Source: an uncultured Faecalibacterium sp.
GTDB lineage: Bacteria > Bacillota > Clostridia > Oscillospirales > Ruminococcaceae
Length of the DNA stretch: 62,810 nt
Assembly (NCBI GenBank): GCA_900539945.1
Contig: UQDV01000013.1
Span: forward strand, 1 to 62,810
Reading direction: 5' to 3'
The notes below the pieces were generated by a model. It had not been told where the DNA came from. It did not search any database and saw nothing but the letters and a program-made list of their open reading frames with translations. Below are positions 38,840-47,697 of this stretch, piece after piece (the first letter of the stretch is position 1; each line of letters begins with the position of its first letter). Both the position numbers and the translations under genes were made by a program.

Positions 38840-40183
38840 ATGAGCAAACCGATCGTAGCAGTGGTGGGCCGCCCCAACGTGGGCAAGTCTACCCTGTTCA
38901 ACAAACTGTGCGGCCAGCGTCTGGCCATCGTGGAAGATACCCCGGGCATCACCCGCGACCGTATCTTTGCCAACTGCGAGTGGAACGGCCACGAATTTTT
39001 GCTGGTGGACACCGGCGGCATTGAGCCCAAGGCCACCGAGGGCATTCTGGCCCACATGCGCGAGCAGGCCCAGATCGCCATTGACACTGCCGACTGCATC
39101 ATCATGGTAGTGGATGTGCGCGACGGCCTGACCGCTGCCGACGAGGATGTGGCCCACATGCTGCGCCGCAGCCACAAGCCCATCATCCTGGCCGTGAACA
39201 AGTGCGACAAGGTGGGCGAGGCCCCCATGGAGCTGTACGAGTTCTACAACCTGGGCTTTGACGAGGTGATGCCCATCTCGTCCGTGCACGGTCACGGCAC
39301 CGGCGACCTACTGGATGCCGTGTGCGCACACCTGGACTTCAGCGAGACGGTGGTGGAAGAGGACCGCATCCCGGTGGCCATCATCGGCCGCCCCAACGTG
39401 GGCAAGTCCAGCCTGACCAACCGCATCCTGGGCGAGAACCGTATGATCGTGGCCAATGAGGCCGGTACCACCCGCGATGCCATCGACACCCCGGTGGACA
39501 ATGCCTACGGCAAGTTCATCTTTACCGACACCGCCGGTCTGCGCAAGCGCAGCAACATCACCGACGGTCTGGAGCGGTATATGGTGGTGCGCGCCCTGGC
39601 TGCCGTGGAGCGCAGCCGTGTGGCCCTGATCCTGGTGGATGCCACCGTCGGCTTTACCGAGCAGGACAGCAAGGTGGCCGGTTATGCCCATGACCAGGGC
39701 AAGGCCTGCATCATCGTGGTGAACAAGTGGGACGCCGTGGAAGGCAAGGAGACCAACACCATGGAGCAGCAGCGCCGCGGCTATGCCGAGGACTTCAGCT
39801 TCATGGGCTACGCCCCCATCATCTTCATTTCGGCCCAGACTGGCTACAACGTGAACAAGCTGATGCAGCTGATCCGCGACGTGGACGCACAGAACGGTGC
39901 CCGCGTGCCCACCGGCGTGCTGAACGAGATGCTGGCCCGTGCCACGGCCCGCATGCAGCCGCCCAGCGACAAGGGACGCCGCCTGAAGATCTTCTACCTG
40001 ACCCAGGCTTCCACCCGCCCGCCCACGTTTGTGGCCTTTGTGAACGCAAAACACCTGTTCCACTTCAGCTATCAGCGGTATCTCATCAACCAGATCCGCG
40101 AGAACTTTGGCCTGGAACACACCCCCATCCGTCTGGTCGTGCGGGAGCGCGGCTCTGGCGAAGTGGGTGCCAAGGACGTGTAA
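38840..40183 (+). CDS. der: Ribosome assembly GTPase Der (EngA)
   Basis: The product is 447 aa with two tandem GTPase domains and a KH-like C-terminus, unique to Der, which matures the 50S subunit. GD1 has GRPNVGKST near 9, DTPGITRD and NKCDKVGE. GD2 has GRPNVGKSS near 183, DTAGLRKRSNI near 232 and NKWDAVEG near 297. The KH tail ends with TPIRLVVRERG. AAGGAGG precedes the ATG. plsY follows after 30 bases. Confidence 0.97.
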   Translation: MSKPIVAVVGRPNVGKSTLFNKLCGQRLAIVEDTPGITRDRIFANCEWNGHEFLLVDTGGIEPKATEGILAHMREQAQIAIDTADCIIMVVDVRDGLTAADEDVAHMLRRSHKPIILAVNKCDKVGEAPMELYEFYNLGFDEVMPISSVHGHGTGDLLDAVCAHLDFSETVVEEDRIPVAIIGRPNVGKSSLTNRILGENRMIVANEAGTTRDAIDTPVDNAYGKFIFTDTAGLRKRSNITDGLERYMVVRALAAVERSRVALILVDATVGFTEQDSKVAGYAHDQGKACIIVVNKWDAVEGKETNTMEQQRRGYAEDFSFMGYAPIIFISAQTGYNVNKLMQLIRDVDAQNGARVPTGVLNEMLARATARMQPPSDKGRRLKIFYLTQASTRPPTFVAFVNAKHLFHFSYQRYLINQIRENFGLEHTPIRLVVRERGSGEVGAKDV

Positions 40184-40213
40184 GCGCCCCGAAGGAGGCA
40201 TCCGGGTTCCGTT

Positions 40214-40876
40214 ATGATGCAAACCATCCTCATCGCCGTGCTCACGGCTGCGCAGGCTTACCTGCTGGGCAGTGTGGACACCGGCATCCTCATCAGCAAA
40301 TTCGTGTATCACGATGACGTGCGCAACCACGGCAGCGGCGCTGCCGGTATGACCAACATGCTGCGCACCTTTGGCAAGAAAGCCGCAGCCCTCACGGCCG
40401 CCGGTGACGTGCTCAAGGGGGTAGCTGCCGTGTGCATCGGCCGCTGGCTGTTCCGCTTCCTGCCTGCCGACGCCGGCCTCTCGGCCTGGCTGGGCGTGTA
40501 TCTGGCCGCCATCCTGGCGGTGGTGGGCCACCTTAAGCCCCTGTATTTCGGCTTCAAGGGCGGCAAGGGCGTGCTGGTGGCCGGTGGAGCCATTCTGGCC
40601 ATCCAGCCGGTGCTGCTGCCGTTCCTGGCCCTGATCTTTCTGGCCTGCCTGCTGCCCACCGGTATGGTGTCGCTGGGCAGTGTGACCATGGCGGCGGCTT
40701 ATCCGTTGTTGACGCTGGGCTACTGCCTGCTGCGTGGCTATACCGTACAGGACCTGCTCATCTGTCTGGTGGGCTCTGTCATCATGGCTGCCATGGTCAT
40801 CTATATGCACCGCTCCAACATCCAGCGCATCCGCGACGGCAAGGAATACCGCTTTGGCCGCCACGGCAAACAGTAA
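40214..40876 (+). CDS. plsY: Acyl-phosphate:glycerol-3-phosphate acyltransferase PlsY
   Basis: The product is 220 aa with about five membrane helices. PlsY acylates glycerol-3-phosphate, the first step of phospholipid synthesis. Family motifs are YLLGSVDTGILISK near 16, RNHGSGAAGMTNMLRTFGKK near 38, and FKGGKGVLVAGG near 113. GSVD replaces the usual GSIP. The start has tandem ATG codons and AAGGAGG lies somewhat far upstream. The tail is basic. The order der-plsY is common in Firmicutes. Confidence 0.93.
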   Translation: MMQTILIAVLTAAQAYLLGSVDTGILISKFVYHDDVRNHGSGAAGMTNMLRTFGKKAAALTAAGDVLKGVAAVCIGRWLFRFLPADAGLSAWLGVYLAAILAVVGHLKPLYFGFKGGKGVLVAGGAILAIQPVLLPFLALIFLACLLPTGMVSLGSVTMAAAYPLLTLGYCLLRGYTVQDLLICLVGSVIMAAMVIYMHRSNIQRIRDGKEYRFGRHGKQ

Positions 40877-40888
40877 AATCAAACAATG

Positions 40889-40939
40889 AAACAGGCGGTG
40901 CCTGCACACAATGCTGTGCGGCACCGCCTGTTTTTCTTT
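40889..40939. terminator. Bidirectional terminator after plsY
   Basis: AAACAGGCGGTGCC and GGCACCGCCTGTTT form a 14-bp perfect stem, followed by TTTTTCTTTTT on the plus strand. Confidence 0.92.
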
Positions 40940-40947
40940 TTGTAAGG

Positions 40948-41460
40948 TTATTCGTCGTCCTCGCCCGGTTCTGTTTCCGGTTCGGGGTGCAGCCAGTGGA
41001 TGCCGCTTTGCGCGGGCGAAAGGTCCGGAGCGAGGTGGCCGTCTGGCAGATGGGCACCAAAGGCGGGCACAAAGAAGTATTTGCGCACGATGAAGATGAG
41101 GGCGATGGCACCCACACTGAGCAGGTTTTCCAGCGCCGAGTCATGGCCCACCACCAGATGGCGGGCAATGGCATAGAGCAGTACTTCCAGACTGCTGCCG
41201 GGGCTGTGCTTGGCCAGCATCTTGATGAACTCGATACCGATCACGATGTCCAGACTGCGCTCCAGAAAGGTGCGGATCTCCACCTCGTTGCCGTCGATCA
41301 GCAGGCCGGGCATCCACCGGATGAGCGGCACGGCGCTGAGCAGCAGACCAATGAGCACCAGCCCGGAGAGCAGGATCTCCAACAGGCTGGACGCCTGAAT
41401 GATGCGGTTGCGCAGCTGGGTGCGCCAGTGGCTTTCCACATGCGAAGCGGGATGTTCCAT
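40948..41460 (-). CDS. PsiE-like small integral membrane protein
   Basis: The product is 170 aa. Hydrophobic helices cover about residues 22-48 and 112-132, with weaker ones near 70-85 and 92-102. RSLDIVIGIEFIKMLAKHSP between helices resembles the phosphate-starvation PsiE family. The C-terminus is acidic and polar (EPETEPGEDDE). AAAGGACGG precedes the ATG. It has its own consensus promoter. The neighbouring PstS-like lipoprotein fits a phosphate theme, but that is only suggestive. Confidence 0.6.
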   Translation of the reverse strand: MEHPASHVESHWRTQLRNRIIQASSLLEILLSGLVLIGLLLSAVPLIRWMPGLLIDGNEVEIRTFLERSLDIVIGIEFIKMLAKHSPGSSLEVLLYAIARHLVVGHDSALENLLSVGAIALIFIVRKYFFVPAFGAHLPDGHLAPDLSPAQSGIHWLHPEPETEPGEDDE

Positions 41461-41516
41461 AACAAGACCGTCCTTTCGGCATTCTGCTGTAGAAGATTCG
41501 ACAAATCTTTGACATT

Positions 41517-41545
41517 ATTGTAGCAGAAGGATGAAAGCGTGTCAA
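41517..41545 (-). promoter_or_regulatory. Sigma-A promoter for the PsiE-like gene
   Basis: TTGACA (41540-41545) and TACAAT (41517-41522) on the minus strand have a 17-base spacer. Confidence 0.85.
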
Positions 41546-41573
41546 TTCAAACGGTGCAGGTTATGGCAGGGAT

Positions 41574-42560
41574 TCAGCCGTTGGCGGCTGCACTGCCGGC
41601 AGGCACATAGCCGGCCTTTTTGATGCAGGCCTGCCCGGCCTCGGTGTCCAGCCAGTCGTAGAGCTGGCGCTCCGGGCTGTCGGCGGCGGCATCCGGGCGG
41701 ATGACGGCGTAGAAGTCGTTGCAGAGGGGATAGCTGCCGTCGGCCAGTGTGTCGTTGGAGGGCATCACGCCGTCCACACTCAGCAGCCGCAGACCGGGCT
41801 GGGAGTACATCTGGTCGATGTAGTAGTACACCGAAAAGCCGATGGCGTTGGCGGAGTTGTTGTAGGCGGCAAGGCTGTCCACCAGTTCGCCCATGGCGGT
41901 GGGGGCCAGCTCGGTGGGCGGGTCCATCAGTTCGCCGCCCTGAATGAGCAGCTTCTGGAACAGGGTCTGGCTGCCGGAGTCAGACCGGCGCTGGAAGGCC
42001 ACGATGTCCAGATCCTGGCCGCCCACGTCCTTCCAGTTGGTGATCTTTCCGGCGTAGATGTCCCGCAGCTGCTGCTGGGTCAGGTCGGTCACGGGGTTGT
42101 CCTCGTTCACGATGAACACCAGTGCGTCCACGCCGATGGGCTTCTGCTCCAGCTGGACGTTGGCGGTCTCCAGCTCTTCCTTGACGGAATCCGGGGCTTC
42201 GTACACCACCAGCATTTTGGTGTCGGTGTTGTACAGACCAAAGCTCTCCCAGGCATAAGCGGTGGTGCTGACCGAAATGCTGCTCTGGGCTTCTTCCAGG
42301 TCCATGCCGGTGGTGTCGGCCAGCATTTGCGCCATCAGGGGGATGCAGGCCGTGCTGCCGTCCAGGGCAGGGAAATCCTCCACGGTCAGGAACGGTGCGG
42401 CGGTCACCTCACTGGCAGCCGAGGAAGCAGGGGAATCTGGGGCGGTGGAAGCAGACGAAGCAGGCTCGCTGCTGCCGGAGCAGGCCGTCAGGACCCCGGC
42501 GGCAGAGCAGGCGGCAAGACCCAGCAGAAAGCTGCGGCGGGAAATTTTCGTGTTTTTCAT
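41574..42560 (-). CDS. PstS-like substrate-binding lipoprotein with twin-arginine signal
   Basis: The product is 328 aa. The leader has ISRRSFLLGLAACSA, a Tat-type twin-arginine motif, then a lipobox LTAC with Cys near 27 and a Ser/Ala-rich linker. The mature part is a PBP-like domain. LTQQQLRDIYAGKITNWKDV and RRSDSGSQTLFQKLL are typical of PstS-type phosphate binders. No pstCAB permease genes are beside it. It is the second gene after a beta-propeller lipoprotein (23-base gap). It may bind phosphate or sense another anion. AGGAGG precedes the ATG. Confidence 0.82.
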   Translation of the reverse strand: MKNTKISRRSFLLGLAACSAAGVLTACSGSSEPASSASTAPDSPASSAASEVTAAPFLTVEDFPALDGSTACIPLMAQMLADTTGMDLEEAQSSISVSTTAYAWESFGLYNTDTKMLVVYEAPDSVKEELETANVQLEQKPIGVDALVFIVNEDNPVTDLTQQQLRDIYAGKITNWKDVGGQDLDIVAFQRRSDSGSQTLFQKLLIQGGELMDPPTELAPTAMGELVDSLAAYNNSANAIGFSVYYYIDQMYSQPGLRLLSVDGVMPSNDTLADGSYPLCNDFYAVIRPDAAADSPERQLYDWLDTEAGQACIKKAGYVPAGSAAANG

Positions 42561-42583
42561 CAGAAAAAACCTCCTGTCATGGT

Positions 42584-44209
42584 TCAGTAACCGAGTTCGT
42601 CATCGGCATTGACGGACGAGAAGATGCTCTGGCAGTAAAGCCAGTTGCCGTCGGTGTCCATCCAGCCGTAATAGAAGCCACGCCGTGCCACGAATACATG
42701 GTCCGGCAGGGCGTTCAGGCTGTTGTCGTAGTAGCTGTAGCAGCTGCCAAGGCCCTGCATCACCACGTTGCCGGTTTCGTCCAGTACATCGCATCCGGTG
42801 GCGTAACTGCTGCCGGGAACGCTGCGGGTGCCGTAGTACAGCGGCCTGCCGTTGGCATCGGTGGTGAGGTAACCCAGATAATTGTAGGTCTCATTCAGGC
42901 TGCTCAGGTCGGAGACGAGGCCTTCGGGGCCGTACACCCGGATGGCAGCGATCTCATAGCTGTCGGCATCCCGCAGTTCCATCCAGACAAAGCCGTCCTC
43001 TTCACAGTCCAGCGTCACGCGCTGATCGTCCACAATGGTCCCGGCGTTCACGTCGGTGAGCAGTGCTCCGGTGTCGGTGTCGCAGACCTTCAGGCTGCCG
43101 TCCTGCGCATACAGGGCGATGCGGTTTCCGGCAAGGCTGACAGCATACAGCGGTGTGACCTCCCCGGTGGAAAGGTCGTGCAGGGAATAACGATAGTCAC
43201 TGTCCACGTTCCAGGTGACCACATACCCCGGGAAATAGTTGCTGGGCAGGGCGTCGAATTCGGCAATCACGCCCCGGTCCTCGGTGGTCAGGTCCCGCAG
43301 CTGATAGGTGCCGCTTGGGGTCAGGAAAGCTGCCGTACCGTGGCCGCAGGTCTGCCGGTAGCCGCGCAGGCCCTCCCCGGTGGCGGGGTTGTGCAGGGCC
43401 TGGTCGACCGGGCTGCCGTCTGCATGGAAGATGTCCAGTTCCACCCAGTCGTCCAGTTCATCCGGCCCATAGGAAATGCGGCTGGCCGTAGAGGTGGAGG
43501 ACCCATAGGTCTGGGTGCCGTCCTTCTGCTGGACAGTGACCCAGCTGTGCAGGCTGGGGTCGTCGTCCCATGCGTCTGCGGCAAGGTCTGCCGGGCGGGC
43601 GTAGCAGTTGAACACCAGTGCGTCCCCGCAGACGATGCAGCTGTAGGCACCCTCCGGCACCGGCAGGCTCTCGCCGGTGGCAAGGTCGATGACACTGCAG
43701 GTGCCGTAGCTGTCATAGTCGACATCGTAGCTGTCACCGACCATCCTGCTCTCCTGCAGCACCAGCAGACCGTTCTGGATGGTGGCGCTCTGCTCGCCGT
43801 CAAAGGCCATCACTTCGCTGCCGTCCTTGTCGTACAGGGCGCTGCGGCGGCCGCCCCGGCCAGTGGAGTCCGACCAGGAGCGGAACCAGTAGTTCGTCTC
43901 GCCGGTGACGGTGTCGGTAAGCAGGTTCACGTTTTCGCTGCGGGCAGACTGGTACAGCACCTTGCTGCCGCACAGGACGGTGCGGCAGTCGCCGGAATTG
44001 TCGTAGCCGTACAGGATGCGCAGGCGGCCGTCCTCCAGCGGGGCGGCATCGTACAGGGGCTTGCCCTCGGCGTCGGTGGGAACGGACACTGCCGGGGAAG
44101 CGGGTTTCTCGGAGGAGGCAGGCGGCATTACCGCGCAGCCGCAGCCCAGCGCAAGGCTCAGGGTCACGCACAGGGCAGCACTGCCCAGACGGGAAACGGT
44201 CTTTTTCAT
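42584..44209 (-). CDS. Predicted beta-propeller lipoprotein of unknown function
   Basis: The product is 541 aa from the ATG at 44209 with GAGGAGTG upstream. A signal peptide ends at a lipobox-like ALGC near residue 18. The mature protein is made of repeated beta units with Tyr/Trp/Asp-rich turns, and the last (FYYGWMDTDGNWLY) looks like a WG repeat. Cysteines are unusually frequent for a secreted protein. I do not recognise a named family. It is the first gene of a two-gene unit with the PstS-like lipoprotein, so the pair may form a surface complex. Confidence 0.75.
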   Translation of the reverse strand: MKKTVSRLGSAALCVTLSLALGCGCAVMPPASSEKPASPAVSVPTDAEGKPLYDAAPLEDGRLRILYGYDNSGDCRTVLCGSKVLYQSARSENVNLLTDTVTGETNYWFRSWSDSTGRGGRRSALYDKDGSEVMAFDGEQSATIQNGLLVLQESRMVGDSYDVDYDSYGTCSVIDLATGESLPVPEGAYSCIVCGDALVFNCYARPADLAADAWDDDPSLHSWVTVQQKDGTQTYGSSTSTASRISYGPDELDDWVELDIFHADGSPVDQALHNPATGEGLRGYRQTCGHGTAAFLTPSGTYQLRDLTTEDRGVIAEFDALPSNYFPGYVVTWNVDSDYRYSLHDLSTGEVTPLYAVSLAGNRIALYAQDGSLKVCDTDTGALLTDVNAGTIVDDQRVTLDCEEDGFVWMELRDADSYEIAAIRVYGPEGLVSDLSSLNETYNYLGYLTTDANGRPLYYGTRSVPGSSYATGCDVLDETGNVVMQGLGSCYSYYDNSLNALPDHVFVARRGFYYGWMDTDGNWLYCQSIFSSVNADDELGY

Positions 44210-44321
44210 GGGATCACTCCTCTTAAAACAATACAAAAAGCAATGCGAAATGCAGATGCTACTGTCTGGAATGAAAAAACGCACCCGGGAGAAAGTTCCG
44301 GTTCATCTGGAACACGAGACA

Positions 44322-44352
44322 GCCGCGCATTCCATTGCAGAAAATGCGCGGC
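44322..44352. other. GC-rich hairpin between the MATE and lipoprotein genes
   Basis: GCCGCGCATT and AATGCGCGGC form a 10-bp perfect stem with an 11-base loop. There is no T-run on either side, so a terminator role is unsure. Confidence 0.55.
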
Positions 44353-44379
44353 TGATGGTTACAGATTTATGACAGAATT

Positions 44380-45762
44380 TCAGGACGCGGTTTTGCTCTG
44401 TTCGGCGTCATCCATCCGGCCCAGCTGCTGCAGAAATGCAATCAGGAAGGGCAGGGACACCAGGAAGGTGAGCACATCCGCGATGGGCTGGCAGATCTCC
44501 ACGCCGAACAGCCCGTGGGTGCGGGGCAGGATGAGGATGAGCGGGATGAAGAACACGCCCTGTCGGCAGCAGGCCAGGAAGGTGGCCCGGCCGGACGCGC
44601 CCACGCTCTGGAAGGTCATGTTGGCCACCACGATGACGGGCTGCAGCAGCATGGCCAGGCACTGGTAGTGGAAGGCGGGCAGCGCCACGGCGGTGACGGC
44701 GGGGTCATCGCGGAACAGACGGACGAGGGCATCGCCGTTCACCCAGCACAGGCCCACCAGCACCACCAGCATGCAGAAGGCCGCTTCGATGGTGAAGATG
44801 GCGGCCTGCCGCACCCGGCGGTATTTGCGGGCACCGTAGTTGAAGGATGCCACCGGCTGCAGGCCCTGTCCCACGCCGATGGCCACCGAGATGATGAACA
44901 TGAAGATGCGGGACACGATGCTCATACCGGCCACGGCGGCGTCACCGTAGCTGCGGGCGGCAAGGTTCAGCAGCATGCCGCCGATGCTGTTCAGGCCCTG
45001 ACGGCCAAAGCTGGGCGCACCGCCCAGCAGGATGCGACCGAAATCGCGGGCTTCGCGGGTGACGGCCGAAAGGTGGAACTGGCTGACCGTTTTGCCCCGC
45101 AGGAACATGGACAGCAGGATGCAGAAGCTGATGCTCTGGCTCAGGGCGGTGGCAATGCCGGCCCCGGCGGTGCCCAGCCCGAACACGAACATGAACAGCG
45201 GGTCCAGCGCGATGTTCAACACGCCGCCGGTGACCAGACCGATCATGGCAAAACTGGCTTTGCCCTCATAGCGCAGGATGTTGTTCATCACCAGGCTGGA
45301 GATCATCAGCGGGGCGGCAATGAGGATGGGCCGCGCGTAGGCGCAGGCGTGGGGAAGGATGGTCTCGGTGCTGCCCAGCAGCATCATGAAGTGGGGCAGG
45401 GTGCCAAGGCCCGCCACGGCCAGCACCACGCCAAACACCAGAGCCGTGAAAAAGCTGGTGGACGCAAACCGGGTGGCGGCGGTGGTGTCGCGGCTGCCCA
45501 GGCTGCGGCTGATGATGGTGCCGGCCCCGTGGCCCAGCATAAAGCCCAGCGCCTGGATGATGGCCATCAGGCTGGAAACAACGCCCACGGCACCGGACGC
45601 ACTGGTGGAGATCTGGCCCACAAAAAAGGTGTCGGCCAGATTGTAGATGCTGGTGATCAGCATACTTAAAATGGTGGGAGCAGCAAGGCTGAGGACCAGT
45701 TGCGGGATGGGCGTCTCGGTCATCCGGCGAAACTGCAGCGCACTGCGGTCATCGCTTGTCAT
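44380..45762 (-). CDS. MATE family multidrug/Na+ antiporter
   Basis: The product is 460 aa from the ATG at 45762, which has AAGGAGG five bases upstream. The longer frame is spurious. About twelve membrane helices are visible. LSLAAPTILSMLITSIYNLADTFFVGQ near the start is the family hallmark, and its pseudo-repeat is in the second half. MATE proteins export drugs or metabolites using Na+ or H+ gradients. The substrate is unknown. A short polar tail (DDAEQSKTAS) ends it. Confidence 0.92.
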   Translation of the reverse strand: MTSDDRSALQFRRMTETPIPQLVLSLAAPTILSMLITSIYNLADTFFVGQISTSASGAVGVVSSLMAIIQALGFMLGHGAGTIISRSLGSRDTTAATRFASTSFFTALVFGVVLAVAGLGTLPHFMMLLGSTETILPHACAYARPILIAAPLMISSLVMNNILRYEGKASFAMIGLVTGGVLNIALDPLFMFVFGLGTAGAGIATALSQSISFCILLSMFLRGKTVSQFHLSAVTREARDFGRILLGGAPSFGRQGLNSIGGMLLNLAARSYGDAAVAGMSIVSRIFMFIISVAIGVGQGLQPVASFNYGARKYRRVRQAAIFTIEAAFCMLVVLVGLCWVNGDALVRLFRDDPAVTAVALPAFHYQCLAMLLQPVIVVANMTFQSVGASGRATFLACCRQGVFFIPLILILPRTHGLFGVEICQPIADVLTFLVSLPFLIAFLQQLGRMDDAEQSKTAS

Positions 45763-45836
45763 AAAAAGCCTCCTTGAATGGGATGGAGCAGGGAAAGCCG
45801 CCGCCAAAAGCGGACGGCGGAAATCAGCAACATCAT

Positions 45837-45865
45837 AGTATAACGCAAGTACGGCAAAAAGTCGA
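45837..45865 (-). promoter_or_regulatory. Promoter for the MATE gene
   Basis: TCGACT (45860-45865) and TATACT (45837-45842) on the minus strand have a 17-base spacer; the -35 differs from consensus by one base. Confidence 0.6.
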
Positions 45866-45972
45866 GAGGGGAACCGTGTGAAAAAACGGCTCGCAAACCG
45901 GTGCGAAGGGGCAAAAATGACGCCGAAAGAACCGGCGATTCTGTATGATTTGCTAAAGAAAGGTCGAATTGC

Positions 45973-46001
45973 TTGTGGAAAATCACGATATGTGGTATCA
46001 T
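45973..46001 (+). promoter_or_regulatory. Promoter for the RICIN-domain gene
   Basis: TTGTGG at 45973-45978 and TATCAT at 45996-46001 have a 17-base spacer. Confidence 0.6.
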
Positions 46002-46061
46002 TTAGGCAGGAAGATGTTGGCAGACCCTGCCCGGCATCGTGACAGATGGAGGAACTGAAGC

Positions 46062-46883
46062 ATGAAAACCGTAGCACAGACCGTGATCGAAGCCGATCGT
46101 TTTTATACCATTGCCGCCCACACCGGCAATGTGATCCAGGCCGTGGAAGCAAGCAAGGACGGTGGCACCGTTCGTCTGGGCAAGTATGACCACAAGCCCG
46201 AACAGGAGTGGAGCTTTGTCCGGGTGGGCGAGGGCGTGTACCGCATCCGCAACCGCGCCTCTGGCAAGCTGCTGGACCTGACCATGACCGGCACCGCCAA
46301 CGGCACCTGGCTGCACCTGTGGGAGGATGTGGGCGGCACCTCCCAGATGTGGGAGCTCTGCCCTACGCCGGAAGGCACCGTGCGCCTGCGCTCGTCCTGG
46401 GCCGGCGGCAAGTGCGTGGACACCGTGGGCATGGGTGCCGAAGCAGGTGCCGTGCTGCAGATCTGGCAGGAAGTGCCCGGTGCCGACCAGCTGTGGACCA
46501 TCGCTGAGGTGAAGGACCGCGCAAAGCGCACCGCTAAAAAGACTGCCGAGCCTGCTGTGGAAGCCGCACCCGCCGCTGAGGCTGTTGCCCCGGCAGAGGA
46601 GAAGAAGGCACCGGTCAAAAAGCCTGCCGCCCGCAAGCCCCGCACCACCCAAAAGGCCGCTGCGGAACCGGCTGTGACCGCCCAGCCCGCTGCCGAAAAG
46701 GCAGGAGAGCCGAAGACGGAGCCTGCCGCAAAGGCGGAAGCAGCAGAGAAGCCCGCCAAGGCTCCCCGCAAGACCACTGCCCGGAAGAAGGCCGCACCCA
46801 AGGCAGCAGCCGCCGCAGAAGCTGCCGCCCCGGCCGAAAAGCCCAAGCGCACCTGTAAGGCCCCTGCCAAAAAAGCAGATTGA
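46062..46883 (+). CDS. RICIN-domain protein with histone-H1-like Ala/Lys/Pro tail
   Basis: The product is 273 aa. Residues 8-148 form a ricin-type beta-trefoil with three QxW-like repeats (QEWSF, SQMWEL, DQLWTI) and carbohydrate-site-like segments. Residues 150-273 are low complexity, Ala/Lys/Pro/Glu-rich, with KKPAARKPRTTQKAA- and PAKAPRKTTARKKAAPKA-like patterns of eukaryotic H1 and bacterial H1-like proteins. There is no signal peptide, so it should be cytoplasmic. This pairing is unusual. The tail would bind DNA or RNA, and the trefoil might bind a sugar or act as a scaffold. It is monocistronic. Confidence 0.8.
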   Translation: MKTVAQTVIEADRFYTIAAHTGNVIQAVEASKDGGTVRLGKYDHKPEQEWSFVRVGEGVYRIRNRASGKLLDLTMTGTANGTWLHLWEDVGGTSQMWELCPTPEGTVRLRSSWAGGKCVDTVGMGAEAGAVLQIWQEVPGADQLWTIAEVKDRAKRTAKKTAEPAVEAAPAAEAVAPAEEKKAPVKKPAARKPRTTQKAAAEPAVTAQPAAEKAGEPKTEPAAKAEAAEKPAKAPRKTTARKKAAPKAAAAAEAAAPAEKPKRTCKAPAKKAD

Positions 46884-46907
46884 GCAAGGCTGAACCCGTA
46901 AAAACCA

Positions 46908-46945
46908 GAAGCACCCGTCGGATCGTGGGACCCGGCGGGTGCTTC
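46908..46945. terminator. Terminator between the RICIN gene and the Crp/Fnr gene
   Basis: GAAGCACCCG and CGGGTGCTTC pair as a 10-bp stem with an inner CCGG stem. T-rich bases lie on the minus-strand side. Confidence 0.65.
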
Positions 46946-46962
46946 TTGCGTTTGCGGGAGGT

Positions 46963-47610
46963 TCACTCCGGCAGTTCGTTCAGGGCAAAGCGGTTCTTTT
47001 CAAAGGTCAGCAGGCCCTCGTCCCGCATCTTGCACAGCTCCTTGGAGAGGGCGCTGCGGTCCAGATTGAGGTAGTCGGCCAGCTGCTGCCGGTTGAACGG
47101 GATCTCGAACTGCAGACTGCCGCTGCGGGCGGCCTGTGCGGAAAAGTAGGTCAGCAGACGGCCCCGCACGGTCTTGGGGGTGGTGCAGAAGATGCGCTGC
47201 GAAAGGCTCAGGTTTTTGCGCATGGACACCGTGAGCAGGTTGCGCAGCAGCTTTTCGTGCACCGTGCCGGGCGCACCGCCGGAAAAGGCGGAAATGTTCA
47301 CGAACAGCACTTCGCACTCTTCGGCGGCCACGGCGTCCACCATCATCACGTCGCCGCACAGCGCGTAGGTTTCGGCAAAGGCCTGCCCGGCAGAAATGCT
47401 GCTCAGGATGCTCTTACTGCCCCACAGGTCTAGATTTTCGATGTGGACGGTGCCGCGCAGCACCACGCCCAGAGCATGCACTTGCTCTCCGGCATGAAAA
47501 ATGACGGCGTGCCGGGGGTAGCTCTTCGTGCGCAGGCAGCCGGACTGCTCCAGTGCAGCCCATTCCTCTGCCGACAGGCCCTGAAACAGCGGGGATGCAA
47601 CGGGTCTCAT
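46963..47610 (-). CDS. Crp/Fnr family transcriptional regulator
   Basis: The product is 215 aa. An N-terminal cyclic-nucleotide-like sensory barrel (about 10-120) is joined to a winged helix (FNRQQLADYLNLDRSALSKELCKM near 168). The barrel has AGEQVHALGVVLRGTVHI. Cysteines at several points do not form an FNR-type Fe-S set. The gene is divergent from an Fe-S protein, with an 87-base gap that holds a palindromic site. It probably controls that gene and itself. Ligand unknown. GAGG precedes the ATG with a T-rich spacer. Confidence 0.88.
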   Translation of the reverse strand: MRPVASPLFQGLSAEEWAALEQSGCLRTKSYPRHAVIFHAGEQVHALGVVLRGTVHIENLDLWGSKSILSSISAGQAFAETYALCGDVMMVDAVAAEECEVLFVNISAFSGGAPGTVHEKLLRNLLTVSMRKNLSLSQRIFCTTPKTVRGRLLTYFSAQAARSGSLQFEIPFNRQQLADYLNLDRSALSKELCKMRDEGLLTFEKNRFALNELPE

Positions 47611-47629
47611 AAAAAAACCTCACTTTCGT

Positions 47630-47669
47630 GGTTATAACAACCGAAGGTCTGCCCTGATTATAGTATACT
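47630..47669 (+). promoter_or_regulatory. Activator-type promoter with a Crp/Fnr-like site, for the Fe-S protein gene
   Basis: TATACT is at 47664-47669, but the matching -35 (CCGAAG) is poor. The inverted repeat GGTTATAACAACC is centred at 47636, about 40 bases before the expected start. That fits a class II activator site. Confidence 0.55.
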
Positions 47670-47697
47670 CAAAGCACAAACACAAGGAGGCTTTTCT

